A program made the position numbers and the translations under genes. The notes under the pieces were generated by a model, which ran no database searches, had not been told where the DNA came from, and was given only the letters and a program-made list of their open reading frames with translations. Source: DUNY01 sp964520055 (GTDB lineage: Bacteria > Bacillota > Thermosediminibacteria > Thermosediminibacterales > Tepidanaerobacteraceae). From it: a DNA stretch of 20,899 nt. The stretch lies in NCBI GenBank assembly GCA_964520055.1, contig CAZFME010000026.1, forward strand, positions 1 to 20,899, read 5' to 3'. Below are positions 7,491-15,270 of this stretch, piece after piece (the first letter of the stretch is position 1; every line of letters starts with the position of its first letter).

Positions 7491-7760
7491 CCTTATAATA
7501 TAGGCGATTGAAGCTTAGAAGATCCTTATAAGGTAAAGATGATGACAAATATCTCTTTTAAACAACACCGTTGTTGCTTAGGCGAACGAAGCAGGGCTGC
7601 TTGGGCTGTATGTTGAAGGGGATCGGCGGGATGCCGAATTTTCATAAGCTCCTGTATAGTGCAGGACCTCTAAAAGCAACAGTTGATTTGGGGAGGAGAG
7701 GTGCCGTTGTCTTTACCGGAGTTACTCTCTACACTAGACACCTTTGTCACTACGTGATAC
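7491..7760 (+). repeat. Dispersed repeat family, copy C
   Basis: This is the most diverged copy that still spans both ends. The left part (GGTAAAGATGATGAC, then ATCTCTTTTAAACA and ACCGTTGTTG) matches the reverse complement of the right end of copy B. The centre (CGAACGAAGCAGGG, CGGGATGCCGAATTTT, TGCAGGACC) matches copies A and B. The right part (GGTGCCGTTGTCTTTACCGG, then AGTTACT) matches the terminal repeat of B. It lacks both short palindromes found in copy B. It lies directly upstream of the beta-lactamase-like gene, ending about 40 bases before its start. Edges are approximate. Confidence 0.55.
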
Positions 7761-7801
7761 TTTCAGATTCATGGAAACTATTTTTAAAGGGGGAGGGTGA
7801 A

Positions 7802-8724
7802 ATGAAAGAGAAACTATTAAATAAATTAAAGTTATATATGTTACCATTATTAGTAACTATCTTAATCTTGTCGGCAGCTTCTGTTCCGGTAAATTCTTCA
7901 GCGGAAGCCACAACTACCGTTTTTGATTATAAGTTACCATCAAATGATATTCAGAAAGAAAATTTGCCGGAGTATGACGGTCTGCAGAAACAACTGGAGA
8001 ATTATATAAGCACTAGACCGGGGAAGGTAAGCGTATATGTAAAAGACCTGGCTACAGGTAAAACTTTGGATATAGAATCCGACAAGGTATACGTGGCGGC
8101 CAGCACTATAAAGATGCCTTTAATTTTATATGTGTATGAATTGGCGGCACAAGGCAAAATAGATCTGGAGGCAAAACTTACCTATACACAGGAATACTAT
8201 GCTCAAGGCACGGGTATTCTTCAAGGCGAACCCTTTGGAGGTCAATATACTATAAGGGAGCTTTCGCGGCTTTCTTTGGAGTATAGTGACAATGTGGCCT
8301 GGAAAATGCTGCTGAGTTTCGTAGGGCGGGACAACTTGACGGCTTATGAGAAGTCACTGGGAGCTGAGGCCACTGGTGGGGATAACGGGCTCTTCATAAC
8401 TACTCCCGAAGACATGGGTANNNNNNNNNNCTTGACAGGCTCTTAGTTTTCAGCAAAGAAAAGCCCGAATATGGCAATGAAGTTCTTCATTACATGGCAA
8501 ATTCTATTTTCAGTGAAGGAATTCCCCAAGATCTACCCGAGGGTATGATTGTTGCTCACAAAATGGGTGCTCTAAATGATAAATTTCATGATGTGGGTAT
8601 CGTCTTTGGAAAGCGGCCCTATATAATAACGATATTTACCGATGAGGCATGGGAAGCGGTATCCTTACAGACCCTTGCTGATGTATCACGTATAATATAT
8701 GATTATCAGGAATCAGTGAAGTAA
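7802..8724 (+). CDS. Class A beta-lactamase-like serine hydrolase (interrupted by assembly gap)
   Basis: Secreted or membrane-anchored serine hydrolase of the penicillin-recognising fold. The ATG at 7802 follows AAAGGGGGAGGG; the open frame upstream lies in repeat copy C and is not protein-like. An N-terminal hydrophobic segment (about residues 11-30) is a signal or anchor. Motif 1 is S101-T-I-K104, motif 2 is S162-D-N164, and motif 3 reads HKMG instead of the usual K-T/S-G. No Glu of the omega-loop type is evident between SDN and TTPEDM, so strong beta-lactam hydrolysis is doubtful; a peptidase or penicillin-binding role is possible. Ten N interrupt it after PEDMG; the frame resumes with LDRLLVFSKEKPE, as expected for the same gene. 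Confidence 0.85.
8421..8430. other. Run of ten N (assembly gap)
   Basis: Exactly ten N lie inside the beta-lactamase-like gene. The reading frames on the two sides join only if the true missing length is 2 more than a multiple of 3 (for example 5 or 8), so ten looks like a placeholder. Confidence 0.95.
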
Positions 8725-8757
8725 ACAATATGACAGATTCTATCGATAATGTAGATA

Positions 8758-8803
8758 CAAAACAGCCCTTATCTTTATTTTGTTTAAGATAAGGGCTGTT
8801 TTG
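8758..8803 (+). terminator. Hairpin terminator of the beta-lactamase-like gene
   Basis: Arms 8758-8775 and 8786-8803 pair perfectly over 18 bases with a 10-base loop. The T-rich tail is the 3' part of the stem (CTGTTTTG), and the A-rich left arm makes it potentially bidirectional. Confidence 0.65.
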
Positions 8804-8813
8804 TAGGAGGAAG

Positions 8814-8836
8814 TGACACGAACGGTTCCCGTGTCA
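8814..8836. repeat. Short REP-like palindrome
   Basis: TGACACG and CGTGTCA (7 base pairs) flank a 9-base centre, AACGGTTCC. Isolated GC-rich palindromes of this kind resemble the short dispersed palindromes of clostridial genomes. No second copy is in the window, so repeat status is inferred. Confidence 0.35.
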
Positions 8837-8922
8837 TTTTGGCATAAACATTCTCTGTCCGATGGATTGCATTTCATAATATTAAGAAAAGCCAGATAAG
8901 GTGTGGTCTTCATGACATTTAT

Positions 8923-8950
8923 AAAAAAACAGGAAAGTTCCTGTTTTTTT
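8923..8950. terminator. Bidirectional intrinsic terminator
   Basis: A run of seven A, then ACAGGA/TCCTGT-type arms with the loop AAGT, then nine T (8944-8952). It has a T-tract on both strands. It separates the beta-lactamase region from the L,D-transpeptidase operon; nothing convincing is encoded between 8837 and 8922. Confidence 0.6.
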
Positions 8951-9025
8951 TTCATAGATATTTATAGAAAGGGAAAAAACCAAGTTTATTGTGATTTATA
9001 ACTAAAAAACACAGAAATAAATCAT

Positions 9026-9127
9026 GATTCTATTATAAAAAGTCAATTTTAAATTTAATTGTTTCTAGATTATAACAATGTATAACTATGTGCTGACCAT
9101 GAAAACGAAGATTTCTATAGTAGAATC
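9026..9127. repeat. Inverted repeat in AT-rich leader of the transpeptidase gene
   Basis: GATTCTATTATA (9026-9037) and TATAGTAGAATC (9116-9127) are inverted copies matching at 11 of 12 positions, 78 bases apart. The region between is AT-rich and non-coding and presumably holds the promoter of the operon that follows; no consensus promoter was fixed with confidence. Confidence 0.35.
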
Positions 9128-9160
9128 AACCAATTGCAAGTGAAAGGAATGGTTACAAAG

Positions 9161-10489
9161 ATGAGAAAATATCCGGCATTTTTAATTCTAATCTTAATAA
9201 TTGGAGCATGGGTTTTATTTTCACGCTCAAGCAGTGTTACTATAAAACAGCTCGATAACTCAGGTGCTGTGAAAATAACAATTAATTTTTGTATTTCTGT
9301 CAAGCAGGACGATATAGCTGACAAAGTGCAGTTAATTTCCGAAAGGCCCGGCACCGATATCATAAAAAGCTTTCGCTGGGTTGATTCTAGAACCTTGGAA
9401 ATATTTGCCATGGAAAGGGATCTCCCAAAAGGCTTTAATATAAAGTTGCATGTAGGACCTTTAAAAACATCCATACCGGGGCTTTACAAGATTGTAAAAG
9501 TGAATTACAGAGCTAGCATATCACCTTTTCTCACAGGGCTTTCTGCAATAGTTCCGGGGACGGGGCCGATCATACTGGACTTTTCCACGCCGATAAAAAT
9601 TGAGAACCCGCAGAAGAGTCTTTTTACTGATTTTGAGTATACTTTAAGACAGGGGTACATTATAAATGCGGACGGAAGACTTTTTAAAGACTACAGTCGT
9701 TTGGAAGTTGTGCCAGCACAGCGGCTTGTCTCCGGAAAAAAATATGAAATAAAATTTGATGGATTTGTGTCAAATCTTAAGGGTAGTGCCGGCAAGATGA
9801 ATTTTCATCGCATATTTAAGGTGGCTGATATGCCCAAGGTGACCGCGACCAGTCCCGCTAATGGCGAGAAAGATGTGAAACTTTACAATCTTGTTAGGAT
9901 AAATTTTAATGAGGATATGAAGGAAGCTGATATAAAAGTTGACAGCATGACGGGAGATTTGAGAATTGAAGGGAAGGCCGCTACTTTTAAGCCACATACC
10001 GTATTTATCCCAGGTAAAGCTTATTGTGTGATGGTAACGGGCAAATCAATATTTGATGAGGAAATGGAACCGCACTCTTTTGAGTTTATAACCATGGATA
10101 TGAATGATAAGTGGTGGGTTGAGATAAACCTCAGGCCAATTCAAAAAGTTACAGTATATCGAGGCAGCAAAATCATAAAGTCCATGGTGACTTCTGCAGG
10201 GCTTCCGGATTCTGAAAACCGAACACCACAGGGGTTTTTTACCTTAAAGGATCGAGGTGAATATTTTTGGACCGAAAGAATTCAAGAAGGTGGGTTATAC
10301 TGGGTTAGAATTACTGGTAATTATTTAATTCATTCGGTTCCACGGAATAAAGACAATGAAATTATTAAAGATGAGCTTAAAAAACTTGGGATTCCTGCCA
10401 GTCACGGGTGTGTCAGGTTGAAAGACGAATATGCCACGTGGTTTTATGAAACTGTTCCTATGGGAACCCTGGTTATTATACATGATTGA
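9161..10489 (+). CDS. Membrane-anchored L,D-transpeptidase (YkuD) with Big_5/SbsA-like domain
   Basis: A cell-wall cross-linking or modifying enzyme acting outside the membrane. From the ATG at 9161 it has 442 residues; AAAGGA lies 12 bases upstream, better placed than for the ATG at 9149 or the TTG at 9134. A signal-anchor helix (about residues 5-21) is followed by Ig-like modules; the second (about 220-320) has the TSPANGEKDVKLYNLVRINF start typical of Big_5/SbsA-like domains. The C-terminal YkuD domain has the catalytic SHGCVRL motif with Cys417 and His415. spmA starts 30 bases after its stop, so it is probably co-transcribed with the spore maturation pair and may act on the spore cortex or envelope (inference). 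Confidence 0.9.
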   Translation: MRKYPAFLILILIIGAWVLFSRSSSVTIKQLDNSGAVKITINFCISVKQDDIADKVQLISERPGTDIIKSFRWVDSRTLEIFAMERDLPKGFNIKLHVGPLKTSIPGLYKIVKVNYRASISPFLTGLSAIVPGTGPIILDFSTPIKIENPQKSLFTDFEYTLRQGYIINADGRLFKDYSRLEVVPAQRLVSGKKYEIKFDGFVSNLKGSAGKMNFHRIFKVADMPKVTATSPANGEKDVKLYNLVRINFNEDMKEADIKVDSMTGDLRIEGKAATFKPHTVFIPGKAYCVMVTGKSIFDEEMEPHSFEFITMDMNDKWWVEINLRPIQKVTVYRGSKIIKSMVTSAGLPDSENRTPQGFFTLKDRGEYFWTERIQEGGLYWVRITGNYLIHSVPRNKDNEIIKDELKKLGIPASHGCVRLKDEYATWFYETVPMGTLVIIHD

Positions 10490-10518
10490 TAAAAAGGAGG
10501 GACGGCAAAGCCACTGCC

Positions 10519-11103
10519 ATGAATTATGTTTTTTCTTTTTTTATTCTGGGAGGTATTATAGTAGCAGCTGTAAACGGCAAGATCGATGTGGTCACGGCTG
10601 CTGCTATGACATCAGCCGGTAATGCCGTGCAAAGGGCTGTAACACTAATAGGTATCGTCAGCTTGTGGTTAGGCATTGCAAGGGTGGCAGAAAAATCCGG
10701 TCTCATAGATGTCCTCAGCCGAGCAATAGCGCCGCTTTTTCGTTGCCTTTTTCCATCAATACCCAGAGGTCATCCGGCATTAGGCTGTATTTTAATGAAT
10801 TTAAGTGCCAATATACTCGGGTTTGGCAATGCTGCAACTCCCTTTGGTCTAAAAGCTATGCAGGAATTACAAAAGCTCAATGATAATCCCGATACTGCTT
10901 CTGAGGCAATGTGCACCTTTTTAGCCATCAATACGTCAAGTGTTACTTTAATTCCAGCTACACTAATAGCTTTTAGGGCATCGTCTGGGTCTAAAAATCC
11001 GTCTGAGATTATGGGAGCTGTGCTGTTTGCTACCACTTGTTCCACTTTGGCGGCTATTTTTGGAGATATGGTTATTAGGACCTTTTGCCGGAAGGGGAGA
11101 TAG
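10519..11103 (+). CDS. spmA: Spore maturation protein A
   Basis: SpmA is an integral membrane protein of the nucleoside-recognition (Gate) family, needed with SpmB for full spore core dehydration in Bacillus. The ATG at 10519 gives 194 residues, close to B. subtilis SpmA (196); AGGAGG is 18 bases upstream, a little far. Several hydrophobic segments are visible (YVFSFFILGGIIVAAV; VTLIGIVSLWLGIARVAE), plus the conserved NLSANILGFGNAATPFGLKA and INTSSVTLIPATLIAFRA blocks. It overlaps the region of the spmB ribosome site; the two genes are adjacent and co-transcribed. Confidence 0.95.
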   Translation: MNYVFSFFILGGIIVAAVNGKIDVVTAAAMTSAGNAVQRAVTLIGIVSLWLGIARVAEKSGLIDVLSRAIAPLFRCLFPSIPRGHPALGCILMNLSANILGFGNAATPFGLKAMQELQKLNDNPDTASEAMCTFLAINTSSVTLIPATLIAFRASSGSKNPSEIMGAVLFATTCSTLAAIFGDMVIRTFCRKGR

Positions 11104-11105
11104 AA

Positions 11106-11642
11106 TTGACAGCCGAGATGTTGGGTCAAAGTTTTTCATGGTTTATACCGGGATTGATTTTTATAGTGTTTTTATATGGTCACATAAAAAGAGTCAGGAT
11201 ATTCGAGGTTTTTGTGGAAGGTGCCCAAGAAGGGTTTATGATGGTTGTAAAGCTTATACCTTACCTTATCGGAATATATGTTGCTGTAGGAATATTCAGA
11301 GAATCGGGGGCAGTCGATGTGCTTGTAAAAGTCTTATCACCCATTCTCAAGGTTATCAAAGCACCTACTGATGCTTTGTTTTTATCTATAGTTCGCAGTC
11401 TTTCAGGGCCTGCAGCCTTGAGTATGACCATGGAAATTTTCGATATACACGGTCCAGATTCATTTATAGGAAGATTGGCGTCAACCATGCTTGGTTCGAG
11501 TGATACCACATTTTACATCATAGCGGTATATTTCGGTTCGGTAGGGATACGAAAAACTCGTTATGCAATCCCGTTGGGGATACTAGCTGACTTCGTTAGT
11601 TTTGCAGCTTCAGTTTATATAGTGAGGAAGATGTTTTTATAA
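11106..11642 (+). CDS. spmB: Spore maturation protein B
   Basis: Partner of SpmA in spore maturation, also of the Gate family. The TTG start at 11106 has AGGGGAG six bases upstream and gives 178 residues, the length of B. subtilis SpmB; an in-frame TTG at 11085 would overlap spmA and is less likely. Conserved pieces include FVEGAQEGFMMVVKLIPYL, VRSLSGPAALSM and TMLGSSDTTFYIIAVYFGSV, with four to five hydrophobic helices. The stop codon overlaps the T-tract (on the other strand) of the chemoreceptor terminator. Confidence 0.95.
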   Translation: MTAEMLGQSFSWFIPGLIFIVFLYGHIKRVRIFEVFVEGAQEGFMMVVKLIPYLIGIYVAVGIFRESGAVDVLVKVLSPILKVIKAPTDALFLSIVRSLSGPAALSMTMEIFDIHGPDSFIGRLASTMLGSSDTTFYIIAVYFGSVGIRKTRYAIPLGILADFVSFAASVYIVRKMFL

Positions 11643-11680
11643 AAAAAGGCTTCCGTTGAAGCATAAAATCATGGAAGCCT
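11641..11680 (-). terminator. Terminator of the chemoreceptor gene (minus strand)
   Basis: Read on the minus strand: AGGCTTCC (11680-11673), an 18-base loop, GGAAGCCT (11654-11647), then a run of T complementary to 11647-11641. On the plus strand the same stem follows spmB but has no T-tract. Confidence 0.6.
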
Positions 11681-11788
11681 ATAACTAAGCAAATTTTATA
11701 TTTTTCTATACATTACAAAAACTGTGCATATGGTACGGGTTTCTCTAGTTATCCATGTGTACAAATAAGTGGACACTAATGGGTAATT

Positions 11789-13441
11789 TTACTTAAGGCA
11801 AATTCCGGCACTGATAGCTCCAATAAAATGTTTATCCTTAAGAATCGGGGTAGCCACATTAATGGTAGGCTTTCCGGTGAGAGCCGAAATATACATTTTT
11901 GATGTAAAATCCTGTCCCGTTTTTGTAGCTTTAAACCAATCTCTGAATGAAAAATCCGTCACTTCAGAAGGATTGGAATTTGCTATACTTTTCCCATGTT
12001 CATCGACTGTTATTATGCCCGTAAAATCTGGAAATTCATTTTTAAGTTTATTAAAAATATCAAGATGGTTTTCTTTTTTCAATGAGAGCATTTCATCAGA
12101 TTTAGAATACTTTTTAAGCGTATTCAGGACTTTTAATTTTATTCCGGATGATACATCATATTCGCTTTTTTGTAGAACCTTTTCCACATAACTGTATATT
12201 TCGGATGATACTTTCATGAGGCTTTCAGTAGTATTGTTTATGTTGTTCATTATAGAGGCCTGTTCTTGTGAAACAGCGGCAGTTTCTTGGAAGGCTGAAG
12301 ATATGTTTTGTGTCAAAGATGAAAAATCCATGATTAAATTCTTAATATTGTCAGTGGCTAAAGCCTCATCTTTTGTAAGTTCATTTATATGATTCATGGA
12401 TTCAAGGGTATCTTCCACTGTCTGTGAAGTTGTCTGTAGTGAGCTTTTTGTAATATTTGCCTGTTCTGCTTCTCTTTTGACCTTATTGAAGCTGGATACA
12501 ATTTCTTCTGATAATTTTATAATTCTGCCACTGATATCCTTAATATTATTTTTTATTTCTCCGGCTGCAGCTTGGGCATTTATTGAAAGCTTTCTTATCT
12601 CATCGGCAACAACGGCAAATTGCTTTCCGGCATCGCCGGCTCGGGCGGCTTCAATTGCTGCATTTAATGAAAGGAGGTTTGTTTGTTGAGCGATGCTTTC
12701 AACTGATATAATGATTCCACCTATTTTATCCGTTTCCTGTTTCAGAGCTTGTACTCTTTCAGCAGTAACACTGTTTTCCTGTGAAGTCAGTTCAATGGAA
12801 TTGACCAGGTTTTCAATCATTTCAAGGGTTTCCTGCAAAGATTTCTGAACCTCTATATTGCCTAAGACAACCTTTGTTGTTTCTGAAGCTATGAGATTGG
12901 AAAGATCACTTAGTTTTGCAATTTCATTGACGGCGGTATTACATGCCTTCACCTGACCGTCTGTCCTTTGTGCGATATGGCTCATGGTTTCGGCAATTTC
13001 TTGTGAGGATTTAGCTGAAGTGTCAGTTTCTGTGGAAAATTTTTTACATAACTCCTGTAACTGTTCAGAGGCGATGGAAAGTTCTCCTACAAGATGCCTC
13101 GTATTTTGGGTGACATTATTGATTTCCTGACAGAGGCCAACCATCATGCCTCCTTGAATGTCATCAAAGTTCTGACCTAAAAGTCCTGCATTGAATTTTT
13201 TAAGGCGGCTTACCACCTCATCTATTTTATTATTTTCGTTTTTCCTTTGAAGTAGATGTATTACATTGCAAAAGATGATGATTGCCAGAGAAAGTGCAAT
13301 ATAAATCGTGTTTATCAGATCAAGCCGCCACAGTGTAGTTATAAGAAACACGAGAAATACAAGGTTACATACCGTAATAAACATTTTTTCCATAGTAGTC
13401 AAACGGACATGCGATTTATATCTTTTACCATGCCGTAACAA
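11789..13441 (-). CDS. Methyl-accepting chemotaxis protein with C-terminal Cache-like domain
   Basis: A chemoreceptor signalling to CheA/CheW. Read from the TTG at 13441 it has 550 residues. Two membrane helices (about 20-40 and 43-65) are separated by almost no loop, so there is no extracellular sensor. The long coiled-coil signalling domain has the conserved tip ESIAQQTNLLSLNAAIEAAR (248-267). After it comes a C-terminal segment (about 468-550) resembling half of a Cache domain: FTGIITVDEHGKSIANS, DFSFRDWFKATKTGQ, ISALTGKPTINVATPI. This should lie in the cytoplasm. The start is uncertain: no ribosome site precedes TTG 13441, and ATG 13393 (residue 17) fits the predicted promoter better. Confidence 0.9.
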   Translation of the reverse strand: MLRHGKRYKSHVRLTTMEKMFITVCNLVFLVFLITTLWRLDLINTIYIALSLAIIIFCNVIHLLQRKNENNKIDEVVSRLKKFNAGLLGQNFDDIQGGMMVGLCQEINNVTQNTRHLVGELSIASEQLQELCKKFSTETDTSAKSSQEIAETMSHIAQRTDGQVKACNTAVNEIAKLSDLSNLIASETTKVVLGNIEVQKSLQETLEMIENLVNSIELTSQENSVTAERVQALKQETDKIGGIIISVESIAQQTNLLSLNAAIEAARAGDAGKQFAVVADEIRKLSINAQAAAGEIKNNIKDISGRIIKLSEEIVSSFNKVKREAEQANITKSSLQTTSQTVEDTLESMNHINELTKDEALATDNIKNLIMDFSSLTQNISSAFQETAAVSQEQASIMNNINNTTESLMKVSSEIYSYVEKVLQKSEYDVSSGIKLKVLNTLKKYSKSDEMLSLKKENHLDIFNKLKNEFPDFTGIITVDEHGKSIANSNPSEVTDFSFRDWFKATKTGQDFTSKMYISALTGKPTINVATPILKDKHFIGAISAGICLK

Positions 13442-13456
13442 TTATGTAAACATGAA

Positions 13457-13485
13457 CTTATACTATACACTACAGAGCTTAACAA
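13457..13485 (-). promoter_or_regulatory. Predicted chemoreceptor promoter
   Basis: On the minus strand TTGTTA (13485-13480) and TATAAG (13462-13457) are 17 bases apart, a fair sigma-A match. Transcription would begin near 13450, only about 9 bases before the TTG start and 57 before ATG 13393. No sigma-D motif at correct spacing was found. Confidence 0.4.
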
Positions 13486-13534
13486 TATCGGTATAATGAT
13501 TTAAGTGGGCGATTGGCCGTCCGTATGCCGATAT
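13485..13534. repeat. Inverted repeat between threonine aldolase and chemoreceptor genes
   Basis: ATATCGGTATA (13485-13495) and TATGCCGATAT (13524-13534) are inverted copies with one mismatch. The structure abuts the -35 box of the chemoreceptor promoter. It has no T-tract, so it is not a standard terminator; operator or RNA structure are both possible. Confidence 0.4.
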
Positions 13535-13559
13535 GGTTCCTCCTTTCAATAAAATACTT

Positions 13560-14585
13560 TTATATAGACTCAACAGCTTCTAAAGTAGCTTCGATATCTT
13601 CTTTTTTAATCCAGTAATGAGTTACAAATCTTACCATCGATGTGTTTCCACCGTTTATTAAAATGCCTTTTTCATGGAGTTTGGCTGAAAATTCTTCACT
13701 GGTCATTTTAAGGCCACTTATATCACATATGATAATATTTGTCTGAACTGTATCCATATCTATTGTAATACCCGGTATCCGGCTCAATCCCTGGGCTAAA
13801 AGCCGTGCATTGTCATGATCTTCATTGAGCCTTGATGTCATTTTTTCCAGTGCCACAATACCGGCAGCCGCCAAAAAACCGGCCTGTCGCATTCCGCCTC
13901 CCAGCATTTTTCTAAATTTTCGAGCCTTACAAATGAAATCCCTACTCCCGACAACTATAGACCCCACTGGAGCACACAAACCTTTTGAAAGACAGAACAT
14001 TACTGAGTCAGTGTAATCGGCGATTTGCCTTACCGGTACATTCAGATATGTTGCTGCATTGAAAATCCTGGCTCCGTCCATATGGATGGGGATATTATGC
14101 CTTTTTGCCACTTCATATGTGCTATTGAGTGTATTCAAAGGGATAACGGTACCACCTGCTCGGTTATGGGTGTTTTCCAGGCAAATCAGCCGAGTTCGCG
14201 GTTGATGAATATCTTCTTCACGTATAGCTGCCTCGATATCTAAGGGATCCATTATACCCTTCTTACTCCGGAGAAGCCTGGCCTGCACTCCCGCAAGCCG
14301 AGCTATACCGCCTACCTCATAGGTTATAATATGACTTTTTTCCTCAAGAATGATTTCATCACCGGGCTGAGTATGTGTCATTACACAAATCTGATTGCCT
14401 TGAGTGCCACTAGATACAAACAAAGCCGCTTCTTTTCCGAATATATCGGCAGCTATTTTTTCCAGGCGATTAATGGAAGGATCTTCATCGTATACATCAT
14501 CCCCAACTCGGGCATGATAAATTGCATCTCGCATTTCCTCTGTTGGTAAAGTTATTGTATCACTTCTCAAATCAATGTATTTCAT
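13560..14585 (-). CDS. ltaE: Low-specificity L-threonine aldolase
   Basis: A PLP enzyme of fold type I that cleaves L-threonine and L-allo-threonine to glycine and acetaldehyde. The 341-residue length fits. The N-terminal IDLRSDTITLPT is the family signature; HMDGAR (168-173) supplies D170 for the pyridine nitrogen, and K201 in CLSKGLCAPVGS is the Schiff-base lysine. RKMLGGGMRQAGFLAAAG is also conserved. The ATG is preceded by AAGGAGA. It is transcribed alone or with the chemoreceptor gene downstream, which has its own promoter. Confidence 0.95.
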   Translation of the reverse strand: MKYIDLRSDTITLPTEEMRDAIYHARVGDDVYDEDPSINRLEKIAADIFGKEAALFVSSGTQGNQICVMTHTQPGDEIILEEKSHIITYEVGGIARLAGVQARLLRSKKGIMDPLDIEAAIREEDIHQPRTRLICLENTHNRAGGTVIPLNTLNSTYEVAKRHNIPIHMDGARIFNAATYLNVPVRQIADYTDSVMFCLSKGLCAPVGSIVVGSRDFICKARKFRKMLGGGMRQAGFLAAAGIVALEKMTSRLNEDHDNARLLAQGLSRIPGITIDMDTVQTNIIICDISGLKMTSEEFSAKLHEKGILINGGNTSMVRFVTHYWIKKEDIEATLEAVESI

Positions 14586-14764
14586 AAATCTATCTCCTTA
14601 TGATTATAAATTTTACAGCTTAGTTTAAGATATAAATTCTCTATAAAAAGGGAAAATCCTTTAAAAAATATTTCAAATGCTAAAAAAAATAAAGAGGTTT
14701 ATTTACAGTTCACAGCGAATATATAATTAAGCAAATATTTTATCATAAAGGAGGGGTTAATCCG

Positions 14765-15160
14765 ATGGGTGGCAAAACCTTTATAAACGATTCAGTTTTT
14801 GTTGAGATTGCTAAAGAAGCCATGCGCAAAGTCGAGGAAGTCTACAAGCAGGAACGAAAGGGAGGTCTTGCTGGCTTTACCAGGATGTTTGTAGACCGAT
14901 TTGCACCCCAGATATCGGTAAAGAAAACTGATCCGACTGAATTTGAAGAATCAGCGGGGAACGTATCCTTTGAAGTAAAAGTTACCATTGTATATGGGGT
15001 TAAGATTCCCGAAGTAGCTGAAAAAGCTAGAGAAAAGATTATCAGTGAAGTGGAAACCCTTACGGGGTATACAGTGGAAAAAGTCGATCTTGTTATAGAA
15101 AGAATTATAAAACCTGAAGAGGTTCAAGAGGAAAAACCGGAAGAAATACCTGAACAATAA
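14765..15160 (+). CDS. Asp23/Gls24-family envelope stress protein
   Basis: A 131-residue protein with an Asp23 domain (about residues 5-115): repeated beta strands such as VSFEVKVTIVYGVKIPEVA and the helix VAEKAREKIISEVETLTGY, ending in VEKVDLVIERII. An acidic, Pro/Glu-rich tail (KPEEVQEEKPEEIPEQ) is likely flexible. Members coat the inner membrane or respond to envelope and alkaline stress. The ATG has AAGGAGGGG upstream; a TATAAT-like -10 at 14722-14727 may belong to its promoter. It stands alone between threonine aldolase (divergent) and repeat copy B. Confidence 0.9.
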   Translation: MGGKTFINDSVFVEIAKEAMRKVEEVYKQERKGGLAGFTRMFVDRFAPQISVKKTDPTEFEESAGNVSFEVKVTIVYGVKIPEVAEKAREKIISEVETLTGYTVEKVDLVIERIIKPEEVQEEKPEEIPEQ

Positions 15161-15270
15161 CTTTAATGATAGAAGGCGCTATTGCACAACGAATTAAATC
15201 AGTGATTTCAGTGTTGAAAGTTACTCCGGTGAAGATACGGCATCTCTCCTAAAAGCAAAACCTGTTATTT

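Noticed and set aside
7571..7801. N-terminal extension of the beta-lactamase-like gene by 77 codons.
   Set aside because: The extension lies mostly in repeat copy C, has no protein-like pattern, and ATG 7802 has its own strong ribosome site followed by a signal-type helix.
8421..8724. Beta-lactamase-like gene as a frameshifted pseudogene.
   Set aside because: The break falls exactly at the N run, and the two halves join as one normal family sequence if the gap is 5 or 8 bases.
8740..8955. A 71-residue minus-strand frame across the two terminators.
   Set aside because: It crosses two hairpins and a palindrome, lacks a ribosome site, and has no recognisable domain.
13527..13534. GCCGATAT on the plus strand, the -10 consensus of the motility sigma factor, near the chemoreceptor.
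   Set aside because: It points away from the chemoreceptor and has no TAAA at 15-base spacing; the minus-strand near-match (ACCGATAT) also lacks a -35.
13519..13540. A second ECF-type promoter (GGAACC ... CGGC) in front of the chemoreceptor.
   Set aside because: Spacing is 15 and the -10 is CGGC instead of CGTC; the GGAACC is part of a ribosome-site-like AGGAGGAACC.
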